Shown here: piece after piece, positions 43,521 through 59,400 of the stretch | How the letters are laid out: each line of letters opens with the position of its first letter | How positions within the stretch are numbered: the first letter of the stretch is position 1 | Program-made: the position numbers and the translations under genes | From: Sanghuangporus weigelae | Taxonomy: Eukaryota > Basidiomycota > Agaricomycetes > Hymenochaetales > Hymenochaetaceae | DNA: 64,000 nt | Direction: 5' to 3' | NCBI GenBank assembly: GCA_033182465.1 | Contig: CP137320.1 | Coordinates: 2,542,001 to 2,606,000, forward strand | The notes under the pieces: model-generated | What the model was told of the DNA's origin: nothing | Database searches by the model: none | The model's input: only the letters and a program-made list of their open reading frames with translations

Positions 43521-46338
43521 ATGCCAGACATTTCGGCGAGACCAGAACCTCAAAAGATCTCGTACGTGTTCTTATATTTCATGATTGACGCATTACTGAT
43601 CTACTTTGACTTGTCCAGCGCCGTGTATGAACGCATCTTTCGCTCCGGCACGCCTCTTTCTAGGCTGAAGGATGCTGCCTTTGGCGGCCGTCTCTTATCG
43701 GACCCATCTGAGCAAGATGGACTGGGAATGACAGGTAGAAGCCTAGCATGGAAGGTATTTGATGACTTGCCACTGTATATAACAAAAGGGTCGACTGAAA
43801 TGCGTTTGTCCAGCTATTCCTTGTTTCAACAATACCCTTAACCCCTCCGGCCACGCAATCTCCCGCAAAAGCTCCCTTGGAATCTTTGAAAGAACGAAGA
43901 AAGGAATATGCTTCTCTGCTGCTTGAAAAGATGCGAGCTCCAGATGGCAGTTATGAAGAGAACTTCAGCGTCCCTGGAGTTGAGGAATTGCCGCAACAGT
44001 CCGACGAAGCCAGCATGAACTTACAGCGCAACAATCCTCTCAGCTTGCACGAAGATGTGAGTCCTGATTTCTCCTTAATACATGTAAATGCTGAGACATC
44101 ACGGCAGAATCCTTGGAAAGATTGGTTTGCTGCGGTAGACCTTCGCAAGACTATTCGACAGGATGTTGAGAGAACGTAAGCTGCAAACGATTCCACGTTA
44201 GACGCGTCTATTCATCTGTCTTGAGTTGACTAGCTTTCCCGATCATGACTACTTTCGCGACGCAGAAGTACAAGTGCAACTTACAAACAACCTATACATA
44301 TATTCCGTTACCCACCCGGATATTGGATATCGACAGGGCATGCACGAACTCTTAGCGCCGCTGTACTATTCTGTCGATTACGATTCATTGGATCCGATTG
44401 AGAGCTCAGATAAAGAGATTGCTGATTTTTGTTCGCGAACGTGGGTAGCTGCGGATGCATGGATTCTGTTCAATGAAGTGATGGAGGGCACGAGTTGTTG
44501 GTATGAATGGCGGGAACCAACACCGCCTCCCATCCCTGCTCCGTTACAAAACCAGTATCGCCATGGCCCGCCAGAGGGCCAATTAGAACTGAAGCCATAC
44601 GTTGCGCCCATCGTACTCGCCTGTCAGAAACTTCAGTCTCAACTATTGAAGGCGGCTGATCCCTTATTATGGCAAGCAATGCAGAAGGCCGGTCTCGAGC
44701 CGCAGATATACGGAATGTCCGTTTGTGATCTACTCAAATGTAAAGTGGCCGCTGACTGATTCGTTGTGTGTCTCCCTGCAGTCGGTGGCTGCGGTTATTA
44801 TTGACACGGGAGTTTTCCCTTCCAGATGCTATGACACTGTGGGATGGGATCTTTTCCTGCGACAATACCTTCGAGCTTGTTCCATGGATATGCGTAGCTA
44901 TGTTAATACGTATTAGAAATCAGTGTGAGTTTCTCAGCCGTACTGATCATAAATCGACGGACTAAAAATATCAAACAGTAATACCTGCAGACTATAGTGG
45001 CCAGCTTAGCGTCCTCCTGAGATACCCACCACCACCTACGGATATCGATCCAGCTAGTCCGCACCATGCCATCCTCCTTCTCCGGCAAGCCTTCGCATTA
45101 TACACGTCCCCGAATCCATCCACCGGATCATCCGTAGCGATCGAAAATAGAAACCTATTGAAAATTCCTTTAGAGGTGCCCGATCCACAGCCGTCGCCCG
45201 TGCGAACGCGTCGACCTGCAACAAGAGTGCGTTCCATTACGGATGTACGAAAAGTAGCTGGACCGAGCAGGACACCACAAGGCCAGAATATTTCTGTCAA
45301 ACAGTCTCAATCGCTGCAACTCGGATTCCCTGAGCTGGCTCGTGGTCTGCTTGAGAAAGGCGAAAGTCTGGGTATCAATAAGACCGTGATGAATGCCGTT
45401 TCTGAGCTTCGCGTAAGTCGTGTATCGGAAATCTTATGTCCTCACTTTGACTGAACAGATATTTCCAGAAAAATATTCCTGAGCTAGCTAGTCAATTTAT
45501 TGGCTCGCCGCCGCCAGAGAGCTCCAACTATAGTTCATTCCCTCTGGTCACTGAACGACCGCCGGAAGAACGACCGCCATGGGAGCACCGCTCGCGCTTT
45601 GAGATGGAGCGCGAGATAGCTGATTTACGCGCGTTGCAGAAGAAAGTAGGTGACGCCGTGGGTTTGGCGGTCGATGCGCTACTACAGGACGAAGGTGAGG
45701 AACGAGGTGCAGAGGGGATCAAACGGATTAGAAATCGGAAGCGCGAAGCCATCGAAAGTCTGGCTTATGTACGTGATCTACTGAAAGGCACGACGACGGA
45801 GGTCGATGAGGAGAGGCTTTATGGAGAAGAGGAACACAAACGACGTAGAAGGCCTCCGACTTCACAAGGCGATGACATCAAGCAAACATCCTCGCCGCCT
45901 CCGAGACCACCTGAGCCTGCTGTACCCGCACGCCCATCCCTCGAGCATCGTCGACAGAAATCTTCTCCTCCAGTTCAATCCCTTCCTTCTCATCCATTGT
46001 CATCCTTACCTCGTACGCCAGTCATTGTTCAGCCTCAGCCGGAACGTGTATCTATGAAACAAGTTGCGCACGCGACCACTCTTCCTCGACAAAAGAGCAG
46101 CTCTTCACAATCTCTTTCAAACCCGACAATAGAGTCGGATACGTTCAAGGCTCCATGGAATTACACCAAATCGAACTTTTCGACGCCGACATTCAATTCT
46201 GCAGCGTTACCTCGACCACCCCCAACGTCCCAATCACCGGTCTTAATGCGATCTGAAGCACCTCCTTCTTACACGAACCAAATGCCGGTCCGCCAGGTGC
46301 GGAAGGCGAGCAACGATCCTCTTGGTGCCCTCCCGTAG
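43521..46338 (+). CDS. TBC-domain Rab GTPase-activating protein, TBC1D5 type
   Basis: Exons 43521-43561, 43619-43754, 43814-44056, 44108-44175, 44234-44716, 44782-44924, 44979-45412, 45469-46338; 805 residues. The TBC domain spans about residues 20-400: GRSLAWKLFL, NPWKDWF, LRKTIRQDVERTFPD, NLYIYSVTHPDIGYRQGMHE, then LEPQIYGIRWLRLLLTREF and the FELVPWICVAML block. The dual-finger residues are present (Arg in IRQDVERT near 162, Gln in YRQG near 197), so GAP activity is expected. Human TBC1D5 acts on Rab7 with retromer; the long segment after the domain (LIPADYSGQLSVLLRYP) follows the TBC1D5 layout. The C-terminal 400 residues are disordered with a short coiled coil (MEREIADLRALQKKVGD). The 51-nt third intron is in frame without stop. 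Confidence 0.92.
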
Positions 46339-46611
46339 TAAATAACTCCGATATAGATTCAGTGTCTGTAGGATTTGTATTTGTATTTGTATACTGGTGA
46401 GGATTTATTCACGTATTTTCATGTGGTTCCGGTTTTCTCCTTGAGTGCGTAATTAGAGCGCTGCAATTGGTGAAGCGTGAGATCGGCCTGCCGAGTCGGC
46501 CAATCCGGTTGCTCCGAGCTCTCCGTCCCGAGTAACGTGATCACACAACAACTTCGGATTGCCCAGTTTAATCATGTCCTCGCAACTTGTCCTCATCCCT
46601 GATCACCGCCA

Positions 46612-49162
<2,551 letters not shown>

Positions 49163-51119
49163 AGATGTAGGCGTATTATAGATGGAAAGAGAAAAGAACG
49201 CCTTGGGCGGCCTTAGCTCGTTCGACATGTAACTAGTGATCCTAGTTAACCCGCTGTTTTCGGAACTCAACTTTTCATCCATTCGGTATAATACTCAATC
49301 AAACCATCTTTGTGGCTCGAGTTGTTTGTTTCGGGAAGGTTGGCGATTCAACGCGCAGGCGTCTCGCCGAGATCACTATTAACCCCTTTACATAGGGTCC
49401 TAATAAGATCAAGTCCCTCTGGACTTAAATGCGGTACCGATCTCTTCCGGCCCAGTAATGACTACAGTGTAAAGCTGGGTCATGATTACTGGAACTTAGC
49501 TTGTAAGAAATAGGGATCAAGTAACAATCGGACTGGAGATCAGAGACTTTGTTCGTTGCTTCCTAATTCTGACAATCATAGTGTTTCTTGCTTGGATATG
49601 AAACTGCCATCCTGACTCAAAGCTCTTGCGTTTTCTCCATATATGGGAAGCCTACAGGAGCCACATAGGGGCATCTCCCTCATTAGAGCATATTGGCAAC
49701 AGTCAAAATTTCGGACCATATCAAAAAATGATACCCGCACTATCGAAAAATGACAGTTACCTAAATCGCTACGCGGTAGCCACGTCTCGCTTACGTTGAG
49801 TCTCAGTTTTGTGACCGAACTTCTGCTTGTATTGCAAACTTGTCCCCTCCAATATGCAAACTGACATCACATAAAGAGCAAAATAGTGAATGCTAAGTGA
49901 ATCACGGAGCTGCCAACTTATGCAGCATTTTCTATGAGTTTCACTTACTATTCCTCGAAAGGCTATCATTAATTAGAGCCCCACCTTCCTTACAGGGCTT
50001 ACAAAATTATGAGCCGTCACCTTATCAAAACTTGAAACACGTTGCCAATATGCTCTATTATCATTATAATAATATAAAACATCGTATCTTTATCTCACGC
50101 TTCACGTGATGAGCCCGATCGACTCGGACTCTGTAGACCTTCTCACAGCACCATAACTCACTTCATGGACGCAAATCAGTAGCTATGCTCCTTGGGGAAC
50201 CTGAGACCGTCTTTGAAATGTCTTCGTGCTTTGTGCTTGATTTGCTGAAGCTAATTGCAGCCTCACTGTATCATGGTATGTGACTTTTGGCTTAGTTACT
50301 GACAAGGAGCCTTCTTTTGGGCATCGGATGAACAGAACTCCGGGATAATTCCTCCCTTAACTTTGATCTTCATGCTGCAAGCGGCCACCGTCCAAAGCAT
50401 TATACTCAGAAATACTATAATTTTCAAATGCAATTACAAGGCTTTAGTCGACGTCTCAGGTTTGATTCCACAGCGTAGTTAATCTACATCGCGCCCACCG
50501 GGACATCAGCCACTTCACACACATGAATCATATCTTTGTCGTCACTATGCAAATCTGACACTCGAGATGCGATATTGCTAAAGTACTCTGCCATAGCTGC
50601 AGTAGCAGGCGCTTGAGGCGCACCTCGAGTTGGCGATGCTGACCAGGTCGATGCCATCAGACGGAACAAACACTAATCAGGCAAATACTCTCTTCATCTG
50701 ATGCGGACAAAGGCGTATTGTGCTTCTATTTACACTGGAAACTGTCGTCCGCTTGACCCGACGCAATTGCCGTTCTTTCATGGGACTATGCGTCGAGCGG
50801 GTGGATCAGACACCTCTGTAGCTGTATCTCTCCATTCTCCGCTCGAGTTCGTTTCTGCAGTAGTCTCTGGAAAATAGTCTCAAATTCATAGCCATTAAGG
50901 GTGAAAACTAGTTTGGTCTCTGCATTCTGATGCTTTGACTACACATGAGTCACGTCTCATGTTTCTGGGCGTAACTGCCTTACCGGCAAGGACGCGAATC
51001 CTGGTTTCAACTCGCAATATCGTCAGCTTACCGCCATTCGCTTGTCAACATAAATTGAAGCGACATCGTCTAATTATCGTCATTAAGCTCCCGTTTACTC
51101 TAATCGACACAACTGCACA
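49163..51119. other. Intergenic stretch of about 2 kb, no gene supported
   Basis: Contains the SDH1 3' region and the upstream region of the phosphatase gene. Only short open frames without motifs are present. A palindromic TCACGTGA lies near 50101-50108, an E-box type site, but far from either start. No repeat or RNA gene recognised. Confidence 0.45.
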
Positions 51120-51805
51120 ATGGGCTGGAGGAACAACACGGATGCTGTCATCGAGGGCAAACTCTATCTCGGAAAGTTAGTTCAAATTCATTCTCCTTCG
51201 TAGCGCTCGATATCTGACCTGCACCTTTATCATACTAGCTTGAATACGGCTTCTTCTCCGCAAGGCCTGCATGAGCGCGGGATAACGCATATTGTGTCTG
51301 TTTGCAATGAGGCAATCCCTGCTCATCATCCTCGATCCGGATATGTTATACATAAGATCCCTGTTGAAGACGAACCGACGGAAGATTTGCTTATCCATCT
51401 TCCTGATGCATGTCGGTTCATTCATAGCGCGATGATAAATCCTGCTGCCAGAGTTCTTGTGCATTGCGTGCAAGGATTGTCAAGGAGTGCTTGCGTCGTA
51501 GCCGCTTATCGTACGTCTGTAACACCTTGGAATTCATAGCAAAGATCGAGTCAGGTCGCTAACCTTTTACAGTTATGTGGCTCAGGCACGTATCTGCGAC
51601 GGATGCACTTACAGCAGTTCGTCAAGCACGGGAACAAGTTTGGCTCAATCCGAGCTTCCATGAGCAGCTAGTAGTCTTCGAGGCGTGCCGCTACGCACCT
51701 CATCCGAACGAGGGTGTATACCGCAGCTGGCGCTTTAGGCTTGAGGAAGCTCGTCGCAGAATCGCGGCACAGCGTCCAGGAGGTTCATCCAGCAGAATTG
51801 GCTAA
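51120..51805 (+). CDS. Dual-specificity protein phosphatase
   Basis: Exons 51120-51175, 51239-51510, 51573-51805; 186 residues, the size of a stand-alone DUSP. The start reads MGWRNNTDAVIEGKLYLGNL, the usual DUSP N-terminal strand. The signature HCVQGLSRSACV carries the nucleophile Cys95 and Arg101 (HC-x5-R); Asp63 in PVEDEP is the likely general acid. After the loop comes AYLMWLRHVSATDALTAVRQ and the family end NPSFHEQLVVFE. No docking or targeting domain is present. The closest small fungal relatives are Yvh1-like and atypical DUSPs, but no zinc-binding tail is present here, so it is not YVH1. The substrate cannot be told. Confidence 0.9.
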
Positions 51806-54800
51806 ATATGAACTCCGGTACGACCGACAACGTTCGGAGTAGCCTGCGACTAAAGAAACTTCTACAGGTTACTAGACCTTTGCGTCGGGGCCAGCAGGTT
51901 GCTCTGATCCGGAGCTTGACTAGCCATTTGTTACTGCCTAACTTATAACTTATTATGGGTATTGATACACAGCATCCTTTGTTTCCGTCTATTACTATAT
52001 CACCAACGTAATCATGTATTTTCCCCCGTATCTCACTGTAGCATAAGTCTATCCTACATCAGCTAATCGCTTTTAATTAATTAATGCTACTTTAGTACCT
52101 GTATAGCGTATCGTCGACACAATTTAATATGTAGCGCGAGTCGGCAATTCTATGCTGCGGATGGTTGTCCGAAAGTAGACTATCATAATTCATCAATGTT
52201 CATATCAACAAATCATATCATCAAATGCGTTTCGGATTGGTGGCGCCGAGTTATTTCGGTCCTACCTCGGTATCGTATGTGAGAACAAATTTATCGACAA
52301 TATACAAATGCGCAGGGTGATCTGGTTAGGGAATGCGTTGATATGGGAAATATCAGAAGGTGAGGGTACCTTCAGAGCAATTAAATTTCTTAAATCCTTC
52401 CAATGAAGAATCAGCCGAGGATAATATATAAGAACAGGAGAGAAGAACTAGTATTGAAGTCTTGAGGAGCTTAGAGGATTTGGGCCTAGTGTTTCAGTCC
52501 AGCCAGACAAGTCACCGGTTCCATTCGGAATCCACAAGATACAGAGGTGCGGGTGACACTTGGTGAGAGAATTTCCAATGTCGAGCTTCAAGGGCGAGTG
52601 GCAAGTTTTGCATGTTGTTCATAGTCGTTCGACGATAAGAATTAATGAACGACCCCGTATATCCACCATCGAATCCTCCTTCACAGATGCACGGAAAGAA
52701 CATATCGTCGAGGTTGAGAAGACTTTCGTTGCATGCAATTCCATGCCGGTCGGACCATTCCACCGCGTGTGACCGTCGTCGAACAGTCTCAAACAATAAT
52801 CTTCCCGCATATCTTTAATCTACAACAGGGCACACAGAGGCACCTGATCAGACATAGCACGCATTTCAGGTGGCGTGAACAAGGATTCGTTGATGAAAGC
52901 ACGTTTAATGGGCGTTGAAGATATCGAAGACAGGACGAGGGTAAAAGTGGAAGATAAGGGGCACGCCACTTGTCCTTGTCCTCGCCTTTTACAGCCGGTT
53001 TTCCTATCGTACGAGTAGCGTGACCGAGGAAAGACGAGATAGAAGAGCAGTGGTAAGTTCTTCAAGAGTAATAGAAGCCGGTCCTCTGACATAGGCGTGT
53101 CCGCTACGGGAATGAAAAAAGGCGAACCACGAGCGGGGAAGGTACTACCTGTCGATCGATCGGATCCCTGCCCCGGACTGGGGGAATTAAAGTATTAGGC
53201 TTGGCCACGCTCGGCCGAGGATTAATCGATGCACAGAACCGCTGTATTCGACAAGGACATCATGCGGTGATCATGAGAATCCAAATGGTGATAGGAGGAC
53301 CGAAGTGACTCTGTCCTTTTGCTGGTCCCTGTAGATGTCCGGGTAGAGGGTTAATGGCGAGAGGACGATAAGACGATAGAAAGAGTGATCACATTTTCGA
53401 AAAGTAGATGTGGGGGAATAGGCGTACGTAAGTACAACTTGAAAACAATGAACAGGTGCACAGCCTATCCGCATCCGGAATGCTAGTGGTCTGGTCGAAT
53501 CGTCTGCGAGCTGCGAGTGATCTGTTTCTAGACCATGTTTTGGCTTTCCGACCCCATAGATCCCACCCACAGAGAAAGGCAGTCAGTCACGAGACGTTGA
53601 GGCCATGATTAGAACTGAGACAGAACGGATCTGGTGACAAACCGCCGCATTCTTCCGCAGCAGGTTTATCCGCCTTTAGGGTGAGGATCTGATATCTTTG
53701 CCAAGGACCACCTTGAAGAGAGGGGTATATATGCCTGAAGGAAAATGGATATGTCCCGGCTCCTGCATTATGAATCCTTTGGCTAAGAAACGCCGTAACC
53801 TTGTGAATGCCAGCCATAGCGGAATACAGACGTCCAACTTAAGCATGCCATCGTGAGAGAGAAAAGGCCTCATCCCAGGAGTAAGTTCGAATCGTGGTTT
53901 GTGGAAGAGATGCAGACGACTAAAATGAATTCGGTTCAAGCAATACACAGCCTCGCAAGGCTCTGCAAGGCTGTGCGTAGAGTAGAATTCGATCGAGAAC
54001 AGCGCTGCGCGGTCACATGCCCAAATGCAGGTGAATACCGGAGTCTAGTTTTGAGGTGATTCCTTCCTATGTTGGGAGAAGAGTGATATCATCATCAATT
54101 ATCGGAGAGAAACTCTCGACTCGGACGAAGCGCGGCGTCGGGTGCTCCATAGAGCATTTGAATGGCATAAAGTATGATGATATCATGTATATGAAGCTTC
54201 AGCTTCGTTGATTACGTCTCTAACCAGCTGGTTTGGTGCGCAACATCTTTACTGCGAAAGTTCCAAAGTGCAAAGAGCGAAGGAAAGTGGGACTGCATAC
54301 AGCGGACGTACAAAACAGACAACGTCCTCGGACGGCATCTGTTTTCCAAAACAATTAAATTCTATTCTGCGAGGATCTTAATATCGATATGAAGGAGATA
54401 GACGCACCCGTCTGTTTGGCGGAAGCCTACTGCAAAAAACGCGGTAAAAGAAGATAAAAGAATGCCCGAAGCCAAGCGCTGCGCCAAAGTGTTGACTCGA
54501 GCTGGAGAAAACGAGGAACACGTCAACTTGCTTATTTTGGAGCTATACGCTGCGGGATCCCATTACCGGAAGGGGACAAAGCAGGGAGTTTCCGGGGTCC
54601 CCCTCGATTGGATCGGCGTGTCTTGTCGTGTTCTTTTCTGTTGCGTTTTGGGCGGACGCTTGCAACACCTTGAATCTTGAGAAGTTCTACATCCACAGAA
54701 GCGTATCTTCCTATTTTGATCGCCGTAGCAAACGTTCGTCTCGCTTGCTTTTGCGTGTCCTTGGCCTGCGAAATGGATCGTTCACTCGCTGTGCGAGTAT

Positions 54801-56349
54801 TCGGAAATCTCTGTCTGTCTCTCATCTGTCGCACTGTCGCACCTTGCCCCTCTGCAGAATATCCGAAGGACTCTAGAACGCTTACTGCGACTCAGGAGAG
54901 CAACTGGTGATTCGGATGCTTTGACACTTTTTTTTCTGGAGCTAGCCGGTTGTGTATCACAATCTCGGATATGGAAAGGAGTCGCGCGGTAATCAACAAC
55001 GCCTTTCCCGCCCTACCACCTTCTAAATTTTAATCTACTTCGCTAACGACGACACAACGCTTCTTCTAGATTTTCTTTCAAAAAATTTTCTTTTGAAATC
55101 GAGACCGCTGTTTCATCTGCGCACATTCTATTCTGGATGGACTGGCGTTACCGAGGCACAGCGGAGCGTCGCGAGCTGCGTGATGACGACACGCGTCGGC
55201 CTCGTGTGTAGGTCCGTGATATCAATACTTAGTACTAGTGGCACCAGCACTACTCCGAATCTGATAATGTCAGCCACACCTCTACGTGATTCTCATAATA
55301 CCAATCAATACCCCGGCCCTTGTCAATATTACTGTGATTTACTCCCGCTCGTTTACTTTCAGGAGGGAACGAACGTGCACGTTTTTTTTCCTTTTAGTAA
55401 ATTCCACCACGAGGCTATCAACTATGTGGTAGGTTATATAAATATATATTGTATTTCAAACTCTGACGGACTCCCGTTTTCCAATTTGCAAGTTCATTCG
55501 ATCCTCCGCCGACTCGAGCTTCAGTGCTGACTGTATTGACTGAATCGCCGATTCCATCGGTCATTCAATCTCCCCTTGAATTTCGAAAACATCGGGAAGA
55601 GCAAGAGAAGGAAACCGGATTGCTTGGCACATCTCTCAGCTTCGGTCTCTTTTGCTCTCTATAGGTTGGGTGCCTCTTATCTCGATTTATTTGACATCCG
55701 TCTATCTGGGGAATCGCAGGGTAAGAAGATTCTCCGTCGTGCGCTCCATATATTCACTGAATGCTCACTTACAGGAATGTTTCCTTATACAGTTTATACA
55801 GTAGCGGGCGATTCAGTGCGCTACAATGATCGGGAAGACAAGCGTAAAGGCGACTCCCATTTACGTGCGCTTCGATGAGGACTCGATCGACTGTTCAATT
55901 GGTCCATATGCATGATCCAATCAACTCTCTAGAGTACTCGCTTTGACATATGAATCGATCACCATCAACAGCCCTTTCAATCCATCCACTCATATATCCA
56001 TCCAACTTCCACGCATCTGATCGAGTTGGTGAACTAGAACGATCACCAAAGGATGGTTTTCGTCTTCTCAGCTATCCATCTTCCCGAGCTTCCCGGGCGA
56101 GCAATGGTATGTGTTTCGGTATTCATTTCCTCGATTTGTACGTCCAGAATACACAGGATCTTGCGGCACTCGCTTGTCGGCACCGAGTCTTCATTGTTTT
56201 GTGAATCCTCCCCTGGCCTCGAGGTGAGGGATCATCACTTCTCATCCCTTCAAGACCTATTATTTGCCTAAGAAAAGTCTCAGAAGCCGTCGGTCGTAAG
56301 CACAGTATCTCAATTCTTATCTTTGTCAACCCCTGACCCAACCTACATT
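51806..56349. other. Gene-poor stretch, left part
   Basis: About 4.5 kb in which no exon chain, domain, signal peptide or RNA gene could be supported. Several open frames of 60-145 codons exist on both strands but lack motifs and codon bias. The base composition varies: AT-rich at 51950-52250, mixed after that. With 56489-59692 it forms a gap of almost 8 kb, unusual for this gene-dense window. Confidence 0.5.
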
Positions 56350-56351
56350 AA

Positions 56352-56488
56352 TCACACACCGGGCAAAAACTCATTCCGCGCCCTTAGAAATTTTGATCGG
56401 AACGGGTGAGCTCTCATCCGATTGGCTCTTTTTCCATTCTGGGTAACATTTTCACGGTTCGAAAATGAGTTTTTGCCCGGTGTGTCAC
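56352..56488. mobile_element. MITE of 137 bp with Tc1/mariner-like ends
   Basis: A perfect 22-bp inverted repeat (ACACACCGGGCAAAAACTCA plus TT) occupies 56355-56376 and 56464-56485. The next outer 3 bp match only partly (ATC and GTG), and both sides are flanked by TA (56350-56351 and 56489-56490). A TA duplication and ends with CCGGGCAAAAA fit a non-autonomous Tc1/mariner element. No coding capacity. Near-identical ends suggest a fairly recent insertion. Confidence 0.85.
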
Positions 56489-59400
56489 TAGATCTTTAAG
56501 CGCTTAGATGTCGTCCTTAATATCTTCCCACAGGATCGAGGTTCTTTATTTACAATAAAGAAGCAAGGAAGGACACGGTACGTTGCGGTCGCGTGTTATG
56601 CTTCAGGTGTATTTGGATACTGAACGAGAATGACTCATGCGAATAGTGTCTGCTTATGCGCAAAGTTATGGGAACGGACTTCTTTTAGGACTTCTAGGGG
56701 CAAAACAGCTCGTCCTGTGCCTGACTGAGCACGCCAACAGCCGGACGCTCAGAAGGAAACTGGCCGAAGACCGAGACAACGTTCGTCCATATGTCCATAG
56801 TTATAAAGTGTAGAGACGCGCGTTTAGCTATTTATACATGCACTCGGGTGCAAATCAACGTCCCAACCAGAGCCCTGAAACACGCGAGAGGCTCGGTGCA
56901 TAGCGCGTGTGTGTACCTTGAAGACCCTTCATCTGCGCACGAACCTTGCCGGACGGCAAAGGTATCCGGCGAGCACACGAATTGACGGAGCGTTTAGTAT
57001 AAGAACATGAGAAGCATCGGGGAAGCGGGGAAAGCAGGAAAGCGGGAAAGCGGAGAAGCAACAAAAGAGCGTCATATTATTATTAACTTTCTCCCCGTGC
57101 TTTGGCTACGGTGGCCGGGAAGCTCAAGAGAACACAACAACAAGGCGTCCGTGTTCCTGCAAGTCAGTAAAATTCTTCCATGCTCCGGCTGCGTTTTTTC
57201 GGCTCGGAAAAGTTCTGCAGACGCAACTAATTCGAAGAGATGATGGTGTACAGAGATTCTTCCGTACCTTGGCGACGTCGTCCTCACTCTGCCATTTCAC
57301 TCTGTGACGCAGATCCTAGATTGTCTTTCAATGGAAGAAGTACCCGAAATAATTTTATGTACTGGATGCATGCCTAATTCCTCACGTGCCTTAGCTGAAC
57401 GCCGTCTACATACACCTAGCTTTCCTGAGTCTAGCCTTTTCGTTTCATGGTGAAGATCATAATAAGAACACCGTCGAAGCAGGACTAGACGGTCCTTTAC
57501 TATTGACTGCGGAGAATAGAAATAAATAAGTCGGAGGAGAACTGTCAAAATTAATTACCTCGTCATTTAATAGTTGCCGAAAAGAGGCCTGAGAATTGGC
57601 TAGGGAAGCAATAGTTCCCTGGGATGGTGTGGATCAGGTTGGATTTGCGAAGATCGTTTGGTGAATTTTACACGACAAAGAGCGGAAGCCGTAAGGCTTT
57701 AATGCTTGCAACCAAAACATGTGGTTCTCCTGTTGCCGTCTGAGTATCATACAAGAGGAAGCGAACAAGACAAACCCTTCAATTCGAACGAAGCATGCTT
57801 TGGAATATACGCTGCGAAGAACAAGTGCATTAGGTTCTTCGTAGAAATTATACACTCACATACAGGCCAAATTTAAGTTTCTGTATGTGTTGAGCTGGAT
57901 ACTTGCGTGTCGTTACAGTTTTTTTTTAGCTAACCGACGGACCGTCGTCACCGTTCGCTTCGTCTTCGAAGTCGAATGACCGAAGCAGGGAGGCATCCGT
58001 CAAATATCAAGGAAGACCGTTATCTACGTGCCTCCGGAGAAGAACTGTTCGTCCAACGGGGTCTCTTGGTGACTCTTGAGTACGCACCGGAGGCATCAGC
58101 GAGTAAAGTATTTTGAGATTCAACGGAGATGGGCGCGGGTGATCTTCGGACGAATCTTGGACGACTGCGAAATTTTTGGAATGCGCGGAGGTAGTAACTT
58201 AGCGGAAGTGCTGGAAGGAAAGGAAAGTCGTCAGCAGTTATTAGCTCTTGGATTCGAGATCTGTTTGAAATTTACTTATGATGATGAGTAAAAATCTTGC
58301 GAAGACATCGCGCCACAATCAGATTCGTTATGTCCTTGTGTAATTCTTCATTGTGCTTACTACATAGTCCTGAGAAGAGCCGATGGTGGGAGGAGTCGGT
58401 AATTGATTTGAAGCGGGTGGCTTCGTTGATTCGTGATGATGAATAGTGATGACAACGTCTCCTCCATGTTGAGGTGAAGCCAAGGCCAAGCCAGGTGTGA
58501 ACTTGGACACTCAAAAGTGACCAAGCCAAGGACGAACATGTTAAAGTTTATCGATCATCCAGGCTTCCTCAACATTTGTCGTCCTCGAGGAAACATATGT
58601 ATATGGGCTATCCCATACCCGCTGCTCCGTACCCCGCTTTTGGAACCGACAGAGTTAATCTCTCAATCTGAAGGTGAGAAAACATCTGAGATTTTCTTAC
58701 ATACATGAATGAAAAACTCAGGGGTTAGAAGGTGCGGAAGGCTTGGCCAATGGCTTGGCAGGATGCAATAGACGTCCAACGAATCGTCTATAGCGACTTC
58801 GTTGATGTAAAATAACACGGGTTGGTACAGGGCGCGCGCTGCTTCAAGTTGACTCTGGAAACCATGAAATCAAGGGGTAGGCGCTAGCTCAGGGATACCA
58901 GACGGGGATGTAGAAGCTGACAAGACAAAAGCAAGGAGAAGTGCAGACAGACTTCAGATTCTTCAGAGAGTTCCTTGTCCGGCTGGAAGAAACATGCACG
59001 AAGACAGTGAAATTCGTTGAGAAGGAAGAAGGCCGCACGCAGTAAGTAAGAAGACAGCATCGTGACACAAGTTAGGCAGAGCCCGGCTTGTCGGACGGAA
59101 GGAAATCCGGATGACGAACGCTCGTCTCGGAGAAGACCTAACGGGGCCTTGTCCCGAACGACCGCGTAAGAGAGCGCGGCAACACGGCAACACGGCTGGT
59201 GGAAATACACAGGATTAGATGAACCAAGCGGGTCAAGCTGTCTTGGCAGGTAGCGCTAGAGGACATGAGGAGACAACGAGAAGACACTTGAAAAAATGAA
59301 TAAAAACAAAAAAGTGAAAACTGATTTTTGTTGCGCATTCCGAGCGAGAGTAGAGAAATGAAATGATTATTATTACTTAGATGCAAGGCAAGGAAGAGAA

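Noticed and set aside
50484-50669. A short frame between SDH1 and the phosphatase gene
   Set aside because: 61 codons without motif or splice continuation.
53880-53905. B-box-like word AGTTC GAATC suggesting a tRNA
   Set aside because: No A-box at a proper distance and no cloverleaf could be drawn.
55093-55530. A 145-codon frame in the gene-poor stretch
   Set aside because: Its composition looks random, with no signal, span or domain, and neighbouring frames are equally open.
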